The notes under the pieces: model-generated | What the model was told of the DNA's origin: nothing | Database searches by the model: none | Seen by the model: only the letters and a program-made list of their open reading frames with translations | Shown here: piece after piece, positions 39,827-48,873 of the stretch | Numbering within the stretch: the stretch's first letter is position 1 | Layout: each line of letters opens with the position of its first letter | Source of the DNA: Ga0077555 sp031367895 | GTDB lineage: Bacteria > Pseudomonadota > Alphaproteobacteria > Rhizobiales > Hyphomicrobiaceae | Length of the DNA stretch: 64,000 nt | Direction of reading: 5' to 3' | NCBI GenBank assembly: GCA_031367895.1 | Contig: JANLQP010000242.1 | Span: 10,871-74,870, forward strand | Translations under genes and position numbers: made by a program

Positions 39827-41580
39827 CGGGTCGCGGTCCGCCGCACGAGCCAGTCACCGAGCACCAGCACGTCCATGCGCGTGCGCAGAAAGCAGTCGAG
39901 CGCTTCTTGCGGCCGGCAGACCACCGGTTCGTTCTCGTTGAAGGACGTATTGAGCACCATCGGCACGCTGGTCTTCGCGCGGAATGCTTCGATCAGCCGC
40001 CAGTAGCGCGGGTTCGTCTCCCGATCAACCGTTTGCAGGCGTCCGGAGCCGTCGACGTGGGTGACCGCCGGGATCTGCGGCCGCCTCTCCTCGCGGATCT
40101 GGTACACCTGCATCATGAAGGGCACGTCGTCCTCTTCCTCGAACCACTGCGCGACATGCTCGCGTTGTATCGACGGCGCAAACGGGCGAAAGCTCTCGCG
40201 CCGCTTGATCTTCAGATTGAGGATGTCCTTCATGTCGGCGCGTCGGGGATCGCAGAGAATCGAGCGGTTGCCGAGGGCCCGCGGCCCCCACTCCATACGC
40301 CCCTGGAACCAACCGATCACCCGGCCGTCCGAGATTGCGTCTGCAGTCAGCGCGCACAGGCGTCCCTCGTCGGCGATGTTCTCGACCGTACAGCCTGCCG
40401 TCTCCATCTCGTTGCGCCGCGCCGCAACCAGCGCCGCCAGTTCGTCGGCTGTCGCCTCAGGCCCGAGATACGCGTGGTCCATACGAGCGACGCGGATGCC
40501 GCCCTGCGCGTGCCAAACCGACAGCGCCGCGCCGATCGCGCCGCCCGCATCGCCGGCCGCCGGCTGCACATAGGCGCGCTTGAATGGTGTCATGCGGCGG
40601 ATCTTACCGTTCGCCACCGAGTTCATCCCACATCCACCGGCGACCGCGACCGCTTCGAGACCATGCCGCGCATGCAGCACGTTGAGCAGATTGAAGAACG
40701 CCTCCTCGTACATCGCCTGCACCGATCGGGCGATGTCGCGATGCCTGCCGGTCAGCGGTTCATCGGGTCGCCGAGCCGGTCCCAGCAGCTCTTCCAATGC
40801 GCTCGAGAAGAGCGTTCCGACATGCGGCGCGCCACCCGACCAGGCGTAATCGATCTTCTCGCGGTGGTGCCGGAAATAACGCAGATCCAGTGTGAATGAG
40901 CCGTCGCTCGCTGGACGCACGATCTGCCGCATGCGATCCAGCAAACGTGGCTGCCCATAGGGCGCGAGCCCCATGACCTTGTACTCGTCGCCGTAGTGCG
41001 GAAAACCCAAATACTGCGTCAACGCCTGATAGAACACACCGAGCGAGTGTGGAAACCAGACGCGCCCCTCGATCGACAAGGCGGCGCCACGCCCGGTGGC
41101 CCACGCGGCACTGGCAAAGTCACCGAAGCCATCGACCGAGATGACGGCCGCTTCTTTGAATGGCGAGACATGAAACGCCGACGATAGGTGCGCCAGATGA
41201 TGCTCGATGCGATGCACCCTGCCACGAAAGTGTGACTGCGCAAACGCAGTCGCGAAATCGCGCTCGACCGACATGCGCCGCTGCTGGTTGCGCAGCCTGT
41301 CCAGCACAAGTCGCGGGTCTGGGTGACTCAGGACCGCGTAACGGGCGCGACGCAGCAAGCTCGCGCTCGGATCGCTGTTGAGTGCGACATGCTCGACGTG
41401 CTGCAAGGTGATCCCGCCTTCCCGCAAGCAATAACGGATCGCCTCCGACGGGAATCCGGCCCAATGCTTGATCCGTCGAAACCGTTCCTCTTCCGCCGCA
41501 GCAATGATCCGCCCGTCCCGGACCAAACACGCCGAAGCGTCGCCGTGATAGGCGTTGAGGCCGAGAATGATCACTGGCAT
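39823..41580 (-). CDS. Carbamoyltransferase (NodU/CmcH/TobZ family)
   Basis: A protein of 585 residues. The N-terminal Kae1-like domain (ILGLNAYHGDASACLVRDG ... AAAEEERFRRIKHWAGFP, RIEHHLAHLSSAFHVSPF, VDGFGDFASA) and C-terminal domain (RMEWGPRALGNRSILCDPR, FRPFAPSI, VPMVLNTSFNENEPVV) are complete. Such enzymes form carbamoyl-AMP from carbamoyl phosphate and ATP and transfer the carbamoyl group to a sugar hydroxyl. In this locus it should modify a sugar of the exported polysaccharide. Confidence 0.93.
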   Translation of the reverse strand: MPVIILGLNAYHGDASACLVRDGRIIAAAEEERFRRIKHWAGFPSEAIRYCLREGGITLQHVEHVALNSDPSASLLRRARYAVLSHPDPRLVLDRLRNQQRRMSVERDFATAFAQSHFRGRVHRIEHHLAHLSSAFHVSPFKEAAVISVDGFGDFASAAWATGRGAALSIEGRVWFPHSLGVFYQALTQYLGFPHYGDEYKVMGLAPYGQPRLLDRMRQIVRPASDGSFTLDLRYFRHHREKIDYAWSGGAPHVGTLFSSALEELLGPARRPDEPLTGRHRDIARSVQAMYEEAFFNLLNVLHARHGLEAVAVAGGCGMNSVANGKIRRMTPFKRAYVQPAAGDAGGAIGAALSVWHAQGGIRVARMDHAYLGPEATADELAALVAARRNEMETAGCTVENIADEGRLCALTADAISDGRVIGWFQGRMEWGPRALGNRSILCDPRRADMKDILNLKIKRRESFRPFAPSIQREHVAQWFEEEDDVPFMMQVYQIREERRPQIPAVTHVDGSGRLQTVDRETNPRYWRLIEAFRAKTSVPMVLNTSFNENEPVVCRPQEALDCFLRTRMDVLVLGDWLVRRTATR

Positions 41581-41731
41581 TCACCCCCATCGCGTTCCCG
41601 TCTCGGTCGCGAACGGCCCGTCGCCTATGCTGGATACCGCCAACTGAAGGCTGGAGCCAAACTTATCCCCCATAACTGCGCCAACTGCATACTCGGGTTC
41701 GAAACAATCTTCGTAACGCGAGAGTAGCCGA

Positions 41732-44008
41732 ATGCCGGACGACCAGACACCCAATCTCAAGCTGCCCTACATCATGGCGGCGCAGGCCCAAAAGCACGTG
41801 ACGCACAATGAGGCGATCCGTACCCTCGATGCGGTCGTGCAATTGGCCGTCCTCGACAAGGACCTGACCTTGCCGCCGGTCGCGCCTTTCGACGGACAAC
41901 GCTACATCGTCGCCGCCGCGGCCACTGGCGCCTGGGCCGCCAGATCCAACGCGATCGCCGCATTCCAGGACGGCGCTTGGAGTTTCCTCATCCCGCAGGA
42001 GGGCTGGCTCGCCTGGGTTGCCGACGAGGACAGGCTTTATGCCTTCGACGGCACCAATTGGTCACTTGCTTCGGGCGGCTCGTCGGACCCAGTACCGAAG
42101 CTCGGCATCAACGCGACCGCCGACACCATTAACCGCCTTGTCGTCGCCGCGCCCGCGTCGCTCTTCAACCACGACGGCGCTGGGCACCAGCAGAAGATCA
42201 ACAAGGCTAATTCTGCAGCCACCGCCAGTCAGCTGTATCAAGTCGGCTTTTCCGGCCGCGCTGAGATCGGCCTTGCTGGCGACGATGACTTCCACTTCAA
42301 GGTCAGCCCGAACGGCGCCGCCTGGTCCGATGCGCTGGTCCTGAAAGCCAGTACCGGCACGCCGCGGCTGCCATCGTTTGCCGCAACCCAACTCCCGTCC
42401 GCGGCAGCAGCGGGCGCAGGCGCCATCGTCAACGTTCCCGACGAGATCGGCGGCGCGGTTCTCGCCTTCTCCGACGGCACCGCCTGGCGCCGTGTCACGG
42501 ACCGGCTGGTCGTCACCAGCGCCGTCGTGCCGCTGTTGATCCTGTCTGGTGAATCGAACGCCGGCGGCCTCGCCGTCAACGCCTACGCGACCGTTACCGA
42601 ACTTATGGCCCGCTCTGCCGTCCAAATTCTCAACAACACGAGCCTCAGCCTCGAGCCCTTGCAGGTCGGCGTCAACAACCTGATCGGCCACGCCACGCTC
42701 GCAGCCAACGCTACCCATGGGTTCGAACTCGGTCTCGCCAACACCGTCGATGCCGGCCGCTGGACCCAATCACAGATCTACATGGTCAAGACGGGCCAGG
42801 GCGGATCGACGATTGCGCAATGGGCCAGCGGTAACGCATCTGGGTATTGGACGACGGCACTGGCGCGTTTCAATGCCGTCAAGGCCGCGATCCAGGCAGC
42901 CGGTAAGACGCCGTTGCCGGTCATCGTCTGGTCGCAGGGCATCAACGACATGATTGCCAACACCGCCGTCGCGACCTGGAAGGCGCAAACGATGGCGCAT
43001 TTTGCCAGGCTCAGGACCGAGTGGGGCGCCGCGACGCCGATCCTCATGACCGCGTTCACCAATCCGCCGCTCGGCTCCGGCGCGACGCTTTATGCCACCT
43101 ACAATACGGCCATGGCCGAGATCGCCGCCGCCGATCCGAACACCTTCGTCATCGATACAGCGGACGCCACAGCTGTCGATCCAGCGCATTGGGACTACCG
43201 TGGCCTCCTCACGATCACCGAGCGCATTGTCGATCAGATCGCCGGTGGCAATGGCACGCTGGCGCAACCCCTGATCACACCCGCCAGCGGCACATTCACG
43301 GCGACGCAGACCGTCGCCATCAACGGGCCCGTCGGCGCAACTCTTCGCTACACGACAAACGGCGAGACCCCGACATCGCATTCCCCCGTCTTCGCTGCGC
43401 CGATCACCGTCACCGCCACGCAAACCATCAAAGCCGTCGCGTTCCGGCAGAGCTTCCGCAACTCTGCAGTAGCAAGCGCGAGCATCACCATCAACGCCGC
43501 AGCCGCCTACGTCACATGGACCGGCCTCGTCGCCGCAGCCCAGTCCGGTGACTACCTCGCCTGCTCGGCCGGCGGCACCAACGCCGCCAACCCGTCCGGC
43601 GGCCGCGGCACCACCACGATCGACGCAACGCTGCCGTTCTCGGTCATCGTCGACATGCCGAGCGCGACCGAGACCGAAGGCGCCGTGGTCTATCTCGACG
43701 ATGAGCCGGGCACGAATTACGTCTGGAACGAGGCTTACGTCGCGGGTGTGCACAACTATCAGGGCGGGCTCTATACGTCCTCATTCGGTGGCAGCGTCGT
43801 GTCGGCCGGCTCACTCACATGGCCCGCACTCGTCCGGCTGCAGAAGAGCGGCACCGATGTCGTCGTCGCCAAGTCGGCCGACAACGGTGCGACCTGGAGC
43901 ATTGCAGCCACGCTTGCTGGCGTCCTTGCCGGCAAGACCACGCTCTACCTGAAAGCGCTGTTCTACTTCCCGACGACGGCGCGTCGTGTTCGCGCGAAAA
44001 TTACATGA
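41732..44008 (+). CDS. Chimeric surface/tail-like protein: DUF2793, SGNH-type esterase, chitobiase C-terminal domain
   Basis: A protein of 758 residues, the only plus-strand gene in the polysaccharide cluster. Residues about 5-115 are DUF2793 (LKLPYIMAAQAQKHVTHNEAIRTLDAVVQLAVLDKDLTLPP ... FLIPQEGWLAWVADEDRLYAFDGTNW), a domain of phage-tail and gene-transfer-agent proteins. Residues about 265-510 contain a sialate O-acetylesterase-like SGNH domain with the GESNAGG nucleophile block and DxxH-like DYRG near the end. About 518-590 is a CHB_HEX_C_1 chitobiase/hexosaminidase C-terminal beta-sandwich (ATLRYTTNGETPTSHSPVF). The C-terminus is a beta-rich adhesion-like domain. No signal peptide. A role in binding or de-acetylating surface glycan is inferred. 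Confidence 0.8.
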   Translation: MPDDQTPNLKLPYIMAAQAQKHVTHNEAIRTLDAVVQLAVLDKDLTLPPVAPFDGQRYIVAAAATGAWAARSNAIAAFQDGAWSFLIPQEGWLAWVADEDRLYAFDGTNWSLASGGSSDPVPKLGINATADTINRLVVAAPASLFNHDGAGHQQKINKANSAATASQLYQVGFSGRAEIGLAGDDDFHFKVSPNGAAWSDALVLKASTGTPRLPSFAATQLPSAAAAGAGAIVNVPDEIGGAVLAFSDGTAWRRVTDRLVVTSAVVPLLILSGESNAGGLAVNAYATVTELMARSAVQILNNTSLSLEPLQVGVNNLIGHATLAANATHGFELGLANTVDAGRWTQSQIYMVKTGQGGSTIAQWASGNASGYWTTALARFNAVKAAIQAAGKTPLPVIVWSQGINDMIANTAVATWKAQTMAHFARLRTEWGAATPILMTAFTNPPLGSGATLYATYNTAMAEIAAADPNTFVIDTADATAVDPAHWDYRGLLTITERIVDQIAGGNGTLAQPLITPASGTFTATQTVAINGPVGATLRYTTNGETPTSHSPVFAAPITVTATQTIKAVAFRQSFRNSAVASASITINAAAAYVTWTGLVAAAQSGDYLACSAGGTNAANPSGGRGTTTIDATLPFSVIVDMPSATETEGAVVYLDDEPGTNYVWNEAYVAGVHNYQGGLYTSSFGGSVVSAGSLTWPALVRLQKSGTDVVVAKSADNGATWSIAATLAGVLAGKTTLYLKALFYFPTTARRVRAKIT

Positions 44009-44028
44009 GCCCAGTCGTTCCTTGATTT

Positions 44029-44055
44029 GGCGCGCTTGCCTTCATTGAGCGCGCC
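44029..44055. terminator. Hairpin between convergent genes, possible terminator
   Basis: GGCGCGCT (44029-44036) and AGCGCGCC (44048-44055) form a perfect 8-bp stem with an 11-base loop, 20 bases after the DUF2793 gene stop and before the end of the convergent GT2 gene. No T-run follows on either strand, so intrinsic termination is uncertain. Confidence 0.4.
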
Positions 44056-44117
44056 AGTCACCGGTATCGGCCGGCATCTCTGAAACCGGTGAACCCCGCC
44101 GATCGTCACCCGGCGTA

Positions 44118-44933
44118 TCATCGGTCGCCATCCGAAGGCGTGCCGGCCTTCCAATGCCCACGCAAGCGGCGATCAATGATCTCCAGTGCCAGCATCATCT
44201 CGGCAAGTGCGCGCTGCAGCGCGTAAAACCAGCCAGCCCATCCATCCAGTACGCAGCGCTTCACGATCAGCGTGTAAAAAAACACCAGCGCTGGCGCCGG
44301 CCACGCCAGCAAGCGGATCCGGTCAATGCGACTACGCTGTGCAAGCGGCATCGCCAGCAGGTGCCCGGCCTCATCGCGCGCATAGCGCTGTTGCGCCTCG
44401 AACCAGCGGGACAAGGGCTTTCGGTCGTCGTGATAAATCGAGCCGCTCAGCGCCGCCACCAGCCCATCGATCTGTACACGATGGCCGTGGCCGTCATTGC
44501 GGTACCTGGCGCGCTCCCGCCTGTACAGCACCGTGCGCGCCGGATAGAGCGTCGAGCGCAGCGGCCGACCGTGGATGCGATAGACGAACGCGGCGGAGTA
44601 GCCGGCCGTTGTTTCCCCTGGCGTCAATGACTGGATCACGCGTTGCAACTCCGGGCTCAACTCGTAATCGGCATCGAGCGAGAGCACCCAGCCGGTCTCG
44701 ACATGACCGAGACCGAAATTGCACTGCTCGGCGAAGCCCTCGAACTCGCGCGGGACAACGGTTGCTTGCGGGTACGTGCGCACGATGTCGAGTGTCGCGT
44801 CGGTACTGCCGCTGTCGACGACGATAATCCTCGGCGCCCATCGCACCGCATCGAGTGTCCGCCGGATGTTCGGCGCCTCGTTGAAGGTCAACACGAGCAC
44901 CGTGACGTCGTCCTTGAGTTGCATCGGCGCCAT
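44118..44933 (-). CDS. Glycosyltransferase family 2 (WaaE/KdtX-like)
   Basis: A protein of 271 residues, GT-A fold. DVTVLVLTFNEAPNIRRTLDAV, IIVVDSGSTDATLDIV, the DxD-type SLDADYELSPE and the C-terminal amphipathic helix are those of the WaaE-like beta-glycosyltransferases of LPS core and polysaccharide loci. A membrane-associated segment lies near residues 205-225. It precedes the plus-strand chimera by a 109-base convergent gap. Confidence 0.87.
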   Translation of the reverse strand: MAPMQLKDDVTVLVLTFNEAPNIRRTLDAVRWAPRIIVVDSGSTDATLDIVRTYPQATVVPREFEGFAEQCNFGLGHVETGWVLSLDADYELSPELQRVIQSLTPGETTAGYSAAFVYRIHGRPLRSTLYPARTVLYRRERARYRNDGHGHRVQIDGLVAALSGSIYHDDRKPLSRWFEAQQRYARDEAGHLLAMPLAQRSRIDRIRLLAWPAPALVFFYTLIVKRCVLDGWAGWFYALQRALAEMMLALEIIDRRLRGHWKAGTPSDGDR

Positions 44934-44942
44934 CTCGCGGTT

Positions 44943-46118
44943 TCAGGCCGGCGCCAGCTTCGACGTTGCGGCAGCGGCGTCCGCATACGCCACCTCGAGC
45001 GATTGTGCCACTGCATCCCAACTGAAGCACTCGAGCGCGGCGCGCCGCCCCGCCGCCCCCATCCGCAGTCGCTTCGACGGATCACCCAATAGACCGCGAA
45101 TGGCAGCTGCAATTGCTTCCGGCGCACCATCAACGACGATGCCGGCACCGGTCGTTTCGACGGTCGCTGCGAGGCCGACGCCTGCTGTCACAATCACCGG
45201 CACGCCCGCCGCCATTGCTTCCAGCACGACGTTGCCGAAATTCTCGGAGTGTGAAGGCAATGCGAAGATATCCGCGCTCTGCAGCAGTTGCCACTTGGCG
45301 TCGCCATGGAGGGCGCCTGCAAACTGCACGCGTGTTGCGACGCCCAACCGAACCGCCAGTTCCTCGAGCGAGGGCCGATAGCCGTCCTCGTCGTTACCGG
45401 CGATCACCAGTTCTGCCGACGGGACATGCACCATGGCCGCAATCAGACGATCGAGCCCCTTCTTCCAGGTAATTCGTCCGAGACTGACCACACGTGCGGT
45501 GCCTGCCTTTACGGCAAGAGCCGCAACCTTGCTGACTGTTGCCGTTGGCGGCATGTCCACACCGTTTGGCACGACGACGACGCGACGCACCGGCAACCCG
45601 AGTTTGTGCAATTCGGCGGCTTCAATCTCGGATGTCGCATGCACGGCCGCCGCCCCCAGCAGGTTCCGCCGTTCGAACAGGCTGATCCAGGTTCGCTTGA
45701 GGAAACCGCTCTTTCGCTTGATCAGATCCTCGACCAGCATCCCGCGCGGCGCGATAAGATACGGGACGCCATGCCGTTCGGCCGCCCGTGCAGCGGCCAG
45801 TGTCGGCCAGAGAAACACCGAATGAAGATGCAGGCAGTCGAAGGTCGGAACGTCCGCCGCAAGGGCTGCAGCCATCGCCGGCGAATAATAGAGCCGCCTG
45901 CCGAAGCCCGTCGAGAAGTACCAGACCTTGACCCCTTCGAGATCGACCGGCGCAGCAATCGGCACGGCCGAGACGCCGGGTCCATCGACGTTGGTTGTGA
46001 ATACGTGTACGTCGTGCCCGCGACTGGCGAGCGTCCTGCACAACGCGTGCACCGAATAGATCGGTCCGCCATAGCGGGTCGCCGGCAAATAGGTTGGAAC
46101 AACGTGGAGAAGTCTCAC
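44943..46118 (-). CDS. Glycosyltransferase family 4
   Basis: A protein of 391 residues from the GTG at 46118, which begins exactly at the Rossmann strand RLLHVVPTYLPATRYGGPIYSVHALCRTLASRGHDV. The C-terminal half (VVSLGRITWKKGLDRLIAAM, LQSADIFALPSHSENFGNVVLEAMAAGVPVIVTA) contains the EX7E donor-binding motif. The open frame upstream of the GTG has no coding character. It lies 9 bases from the next gene of the operon. Confidence 0.88.
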   Translation of the reverse strand: MRLLHVVPTYLPATRYGGPIYSVHALCRTLASRGHDVHVFTTNVDGPGVSAVPIAAPVDLEGVKVWYFSTGFGRRLYYSPAMAAALAADVPTFDCLHLHSVFLWPTLAAARAAERHGVPYLIAPRGMLVEDLIKRKSGFLKRTWISLFERRNLLGAAAVHATSEIEAAELHKLGLPVRRVVVVPNGVDMPPTATVSKVAALAVKAGTARVVSLGRITWKKGLDRLIAAMVHVPSAELVIAGNDEDGYRPSLEELAVRLGVATRVQFAGALHGDAKWQLLQSADIFALPSHSENFGNVVLEAMAAGVPVIVTAGVGLAATVETTGAGIVVDGAPEAIAAAIRGLLGDPSKRLRMGAAGRRAALECFSWDAVAQSLEVAYADAAAATSKLAPA

Positions 46119-46156
46119 GTGCGAATGCCACTGGCCGGTGCTTCGATCACGAGGTC

Positions 46157-47488
46157 TTATCGCGCCTGTGGCCGCCGGTTGCGCTCGGTGTAGCGTTGCG
46201 CGCAATAACCGACGAGGGCCGCAGCAGCGACCGAGCCGGTCACCTCGACAAGCTGGCCAAGGGGCTGCCCCAGAGCAACGCCGATCGCGAACCACATGCC
46301 GACGACGGACCATATGTGGCGCTGAATGCCGTTCGCCAGCCGGAAGTCGACGTATCGGATCACGACTCCAAGAATGAAGAAGCCGATTGCTACGCCCGGC
46401 CAACCGAAATTCACGTAGAACTCCATCACTTGCCCGATGCCGACACTCGTATTTTCACCGAACGAGACACCCGTATAGCGCGTTACCAGCCCCATACTGC
46501 CGCCAAACACCGGCTTGTCGGGCCATAGGGCTCGCGGAACCACCGAAATTAACGCCATAAAGAATGTTTCACCCTGCGCAAATTCCCTGACACTCGGAAC
46601 ATAGCCCATCGCGGCGCCGACCAGTTCGTTCTGATTGAGCCGCAGATCGATAGCTGCCAAATGATTGGGCTTCGACAGGTCGAAGGGCTCGACCGACATG
46701 ATCATGTCCAACGCCGCATTGATACGCACCTCGGCGCTTTGCTCTGCCCACACCACCGCCCGCAGATTGTCGCGATGCTCCAGATAGGCCACGAACAACG
46801 ACAATGCACCGAACAGCGCCACTGCGCCGCCGAGAATGATGTGCCAGCGCGGCCGGTAGAAACTCCCGACAAAAATCAAGATCGTTGCCAGGAACGCGAC
46901 CCCAAATCCCAAAAACCCCTGCATCAACACCGTGAAACACGGAAAACCAAGCGAAATTGCGAGCCATTGCGTGAAGCGGTTTTTCTGGCCTTGTTGCCAC
47001 AGCAGCCAGCAATTGAGGCAAATGCCTGCGATCAGCATCTGCTTCCCACCCGCAATCGTCGCGCTCATCGACGGCAAAGCGGCAATCCACGTGCCGTCCA
47101 GAACGAACGAGACGGCTCCCAACCCCGACAAAATCTTCGCTACGCGGAAACCATCTTTGAAGTCTCCCGCTGCACCGGCACTCAACTTCGGCGCCTGTGC
47201 CAGCTCGGCCCGCGCATTCGGCACGACGAGAGTGCCCAATACGAAGCACAGAAGTCCCCACGTCGTCAGGCCAAACCCGAGGATGGTGTTGGCCGATGAG
47301 AGGAACGGACGCGCCGGCATGCTGTGGACCAACGCGCCGAACCAGTGATTGATCGCCAGGCCCGCGATGTAGGAATAGCTCAGGAACAGCGGCAACCGGC
47401 CATGGCGCTTGTCAACCCAGACCAGCAACACGATGAGCGCCGGCCACGCGGCCAGCCACTCGAGCGGCAGTTCGTCGTATTCGGTCAT
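46157..47488 (-). CDS. Polysaccharide polymerase (Wzy/O-antigen-polymerase-like)
   Basis: A protein of 443 residues with about ten hydrophobic segments. The periplasmic motif VVPRALWPDKPVFGG is common in exopolysaccharide polymerases, and the long central loop is typical of Wzy. It should link repeat units, or act in the O-antigen ligase/polymerase superfamily. It is unusual beside an ABC (Wzm/Wzt) exporter; the two systems seldom share one locus. Confidence 0.8.
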   Translation of the reverse strand: MTEYDELPLEWLAAWPALIVLLVWVDKRHGRLPLFLSYSYIAGLAINHWFGALVHSMPARPFLSSANTILGFGLTTWGLLCFVLGTLVVPNARAELAQAPKLSAGAAGDFKDGFRVAKILSGLGAVSFVLDGTWIAALPSMSATIAGGKQMLIAGICLNCWLLWQQGQKNRFTQWLAISLGFPCFTVLMQGFLGFGVAFLATILIFVGSFYRPRWHIILGGAVALFGALSLFVAYLEHRDNLRAVVWAEQSAEVRINAALDMIMSVEPFDLSKPNHLAAIDLRLNQNELVGAAMGYVPSVREFAQGETFFMALISVVPRALWPDKPVFGGSMGLVTRYTGVSFGENTSVGIGQVMEFYVNFGWPGVAIGFFILGVVIRYVDFRLANGIQRHIWSVVGMWFAIGVALGQPLGQLVEVTGSVAAAALVGYCAQRYTERNRRPQAR

Positions 47489-47658
47489 GGCTCAATCATT
47501 GCCAATATTGCTCGCGGCGCACCGTGTATCGAGACTGTTAGTGTCCAGACGCAAGCAATGCGTCGAGCATTTTCAATTGTGTAGCTATGCGGTCAAGGTG
47601 CGCCATGTCCATGGCGCGCGGACATGCGGACACGGCCGTTTGTGTTTCGACCAAGAGC

Positions 47659-48873
47659 TCATTTCTGTCCGAGCAGGGTGGCGAGTTCATCTGCGGCTAC
47701 GCTCCATTGCCGGTTATGCGCGCAGGCGGGCGCCGCCTGCGACATGGCAGCCAGTTCGGCGCGATGCTCGTCACACCAGATCAGCCGCTCGATGAAGGCT
47801 TCGCCATTGCGGATCGGCAGAACCCATCCGGTCTTTCCCTCGACGATGCAATCTGGTGCCGCGCAATTTCCGGTCGCCAGAACCGGCAGACCGCCTGCCG
47901 CCGCCTGGAGGATCACGGCAGCGAACCCGTCTTCGATGGTCGGAAACACGAAGACATCGCCCCAGGCATACTGCTCCGGCAGACTGTCCTCGCTGACGCG
48001 ATCAACGAAGTCCATGACTGGTGCTGCCAGCAAACACAATTCGCGCGTCTCTTCCGGACGATTGCCGACGAACCGAAACTGCATGCGCCCATTGAGTGCC
48101 CGAGCCATCCGCTCGAGGTCATGCGCACCCTTCCGATAGGAAAATGTGCCAACGCTCAACACCCGAAGCGGTGCTCCGCTCAAAATGCGACGCTTGCGTT
48201 CTGCAGCGTCGTCACCGGCGACACGGAACCGATCCATGTCGACGCCCAGCGGATTGACCAGGAGACGTTCCCTCGGAACGCCACCCGCGACGAAACTTTC
48301 GTGCGCGAACGTCGAGAGCACGATGATCCGGTCCGCCAGCGCATACTCCCGCTCCTCCCTGGCAATCATCCACTCGCTTGGCCGGTCGATGGGAACGCCA
48401 ACCCGCTGTTCTTCCTCGAGTAGCAGGCGTGCCTGCTCACGGATATGTGCCGATCCCCGGACAATGGTTCGCAATTGCCGCGCAACTGAGCGCGCCGGTA
48501 ATTGCAGCGTCTCTTCCATCACGCCGCTGAAGCCGTGCACGATGTCGGCTTCTGGCCTGATACCCCGCGCAGCCCATGTCCCAAATGCCGTGTGCAGCAC
48601 TCGGTCCCCGACACTCTTCGGAGCCCAGCGGCCAATCCGATCGAAGCTCCGGCTGAGCAAACCATGCGACAGGCAGGAGCGTATGCAATCCGCCGGCAAA
48701 CCGAAACGTGCCGCGATCAACTTCGGATAGTTCGTATGGACGAGCACGTCGTGGCCAAGCGCGCGCAAGCTGTTGGCGAGTTCGAACGCGTGGAAACGTC
48801 CATTTACGACAATATCGATTTTCAGCGACTGCGGACCCGCGGTTCGTTTCTCGGTTCCAGCCTGGGCAGTCAT
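47659..48873 (-). CDS. Glycosyltransferase family 4
   Basis: A protein of 404 residues from the ATG at 48873 (overlaps the upstream gene stop by 4 bases). N-terminal DIVVNGRFHAFELANSLRALGHDVLVHTNY and the C-terminal block LRVLSVGTFSYRKGAHDLERM ... YAWGDVFVFPTIEDGFAAVILQAAAGGLPVLATGNCAAPD with the EX7E-type motif identify GT4. Donor and acceptor are not predictable. Confidence 0.87.
   Translation of the reverse strand: MTAQAGTEKRTAGPQSLKIDIVVNGRFHAFELANSLRALGHDVLVHTNYPKLIAARFGLPADCIRSCLSHGLLSRSFDRIGRWAPKSVGDRVLHTAFGTWAARGIRPEADIVHGFSGVMEETLQLPARSVARQLRTIVRGSAHIREQARLLLEEEQRVGVPIDRPSEWMIAREEREYALADRIIVLSTFAHESFVAGGVPRERLLVNPLGVDMDRFRVAGDDAAERKRRILSGAPLRVLSVGTFSYRKGAHDLERMARALNGRMQFRFVGNRPEETRELCLLAAPVMDFVDRVSEDSLPEQYAWGDVFVFPTIEDGFAAVILQAAAGGLPVLATGNCAAPDCIVEGKTGWVLPIRNGEAFIERLIWCDEHRAELAAMSQAAPACAHNRQWSVAADELATLLGQK

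Noticed and set aside
46119..46403. N-terminal extension of the GT4 at 44943-46118
   Set aside because: It overlaps the polymerase gene in a different frame and reads as low-complexity; GTG 46118 starts at the conserved strand.
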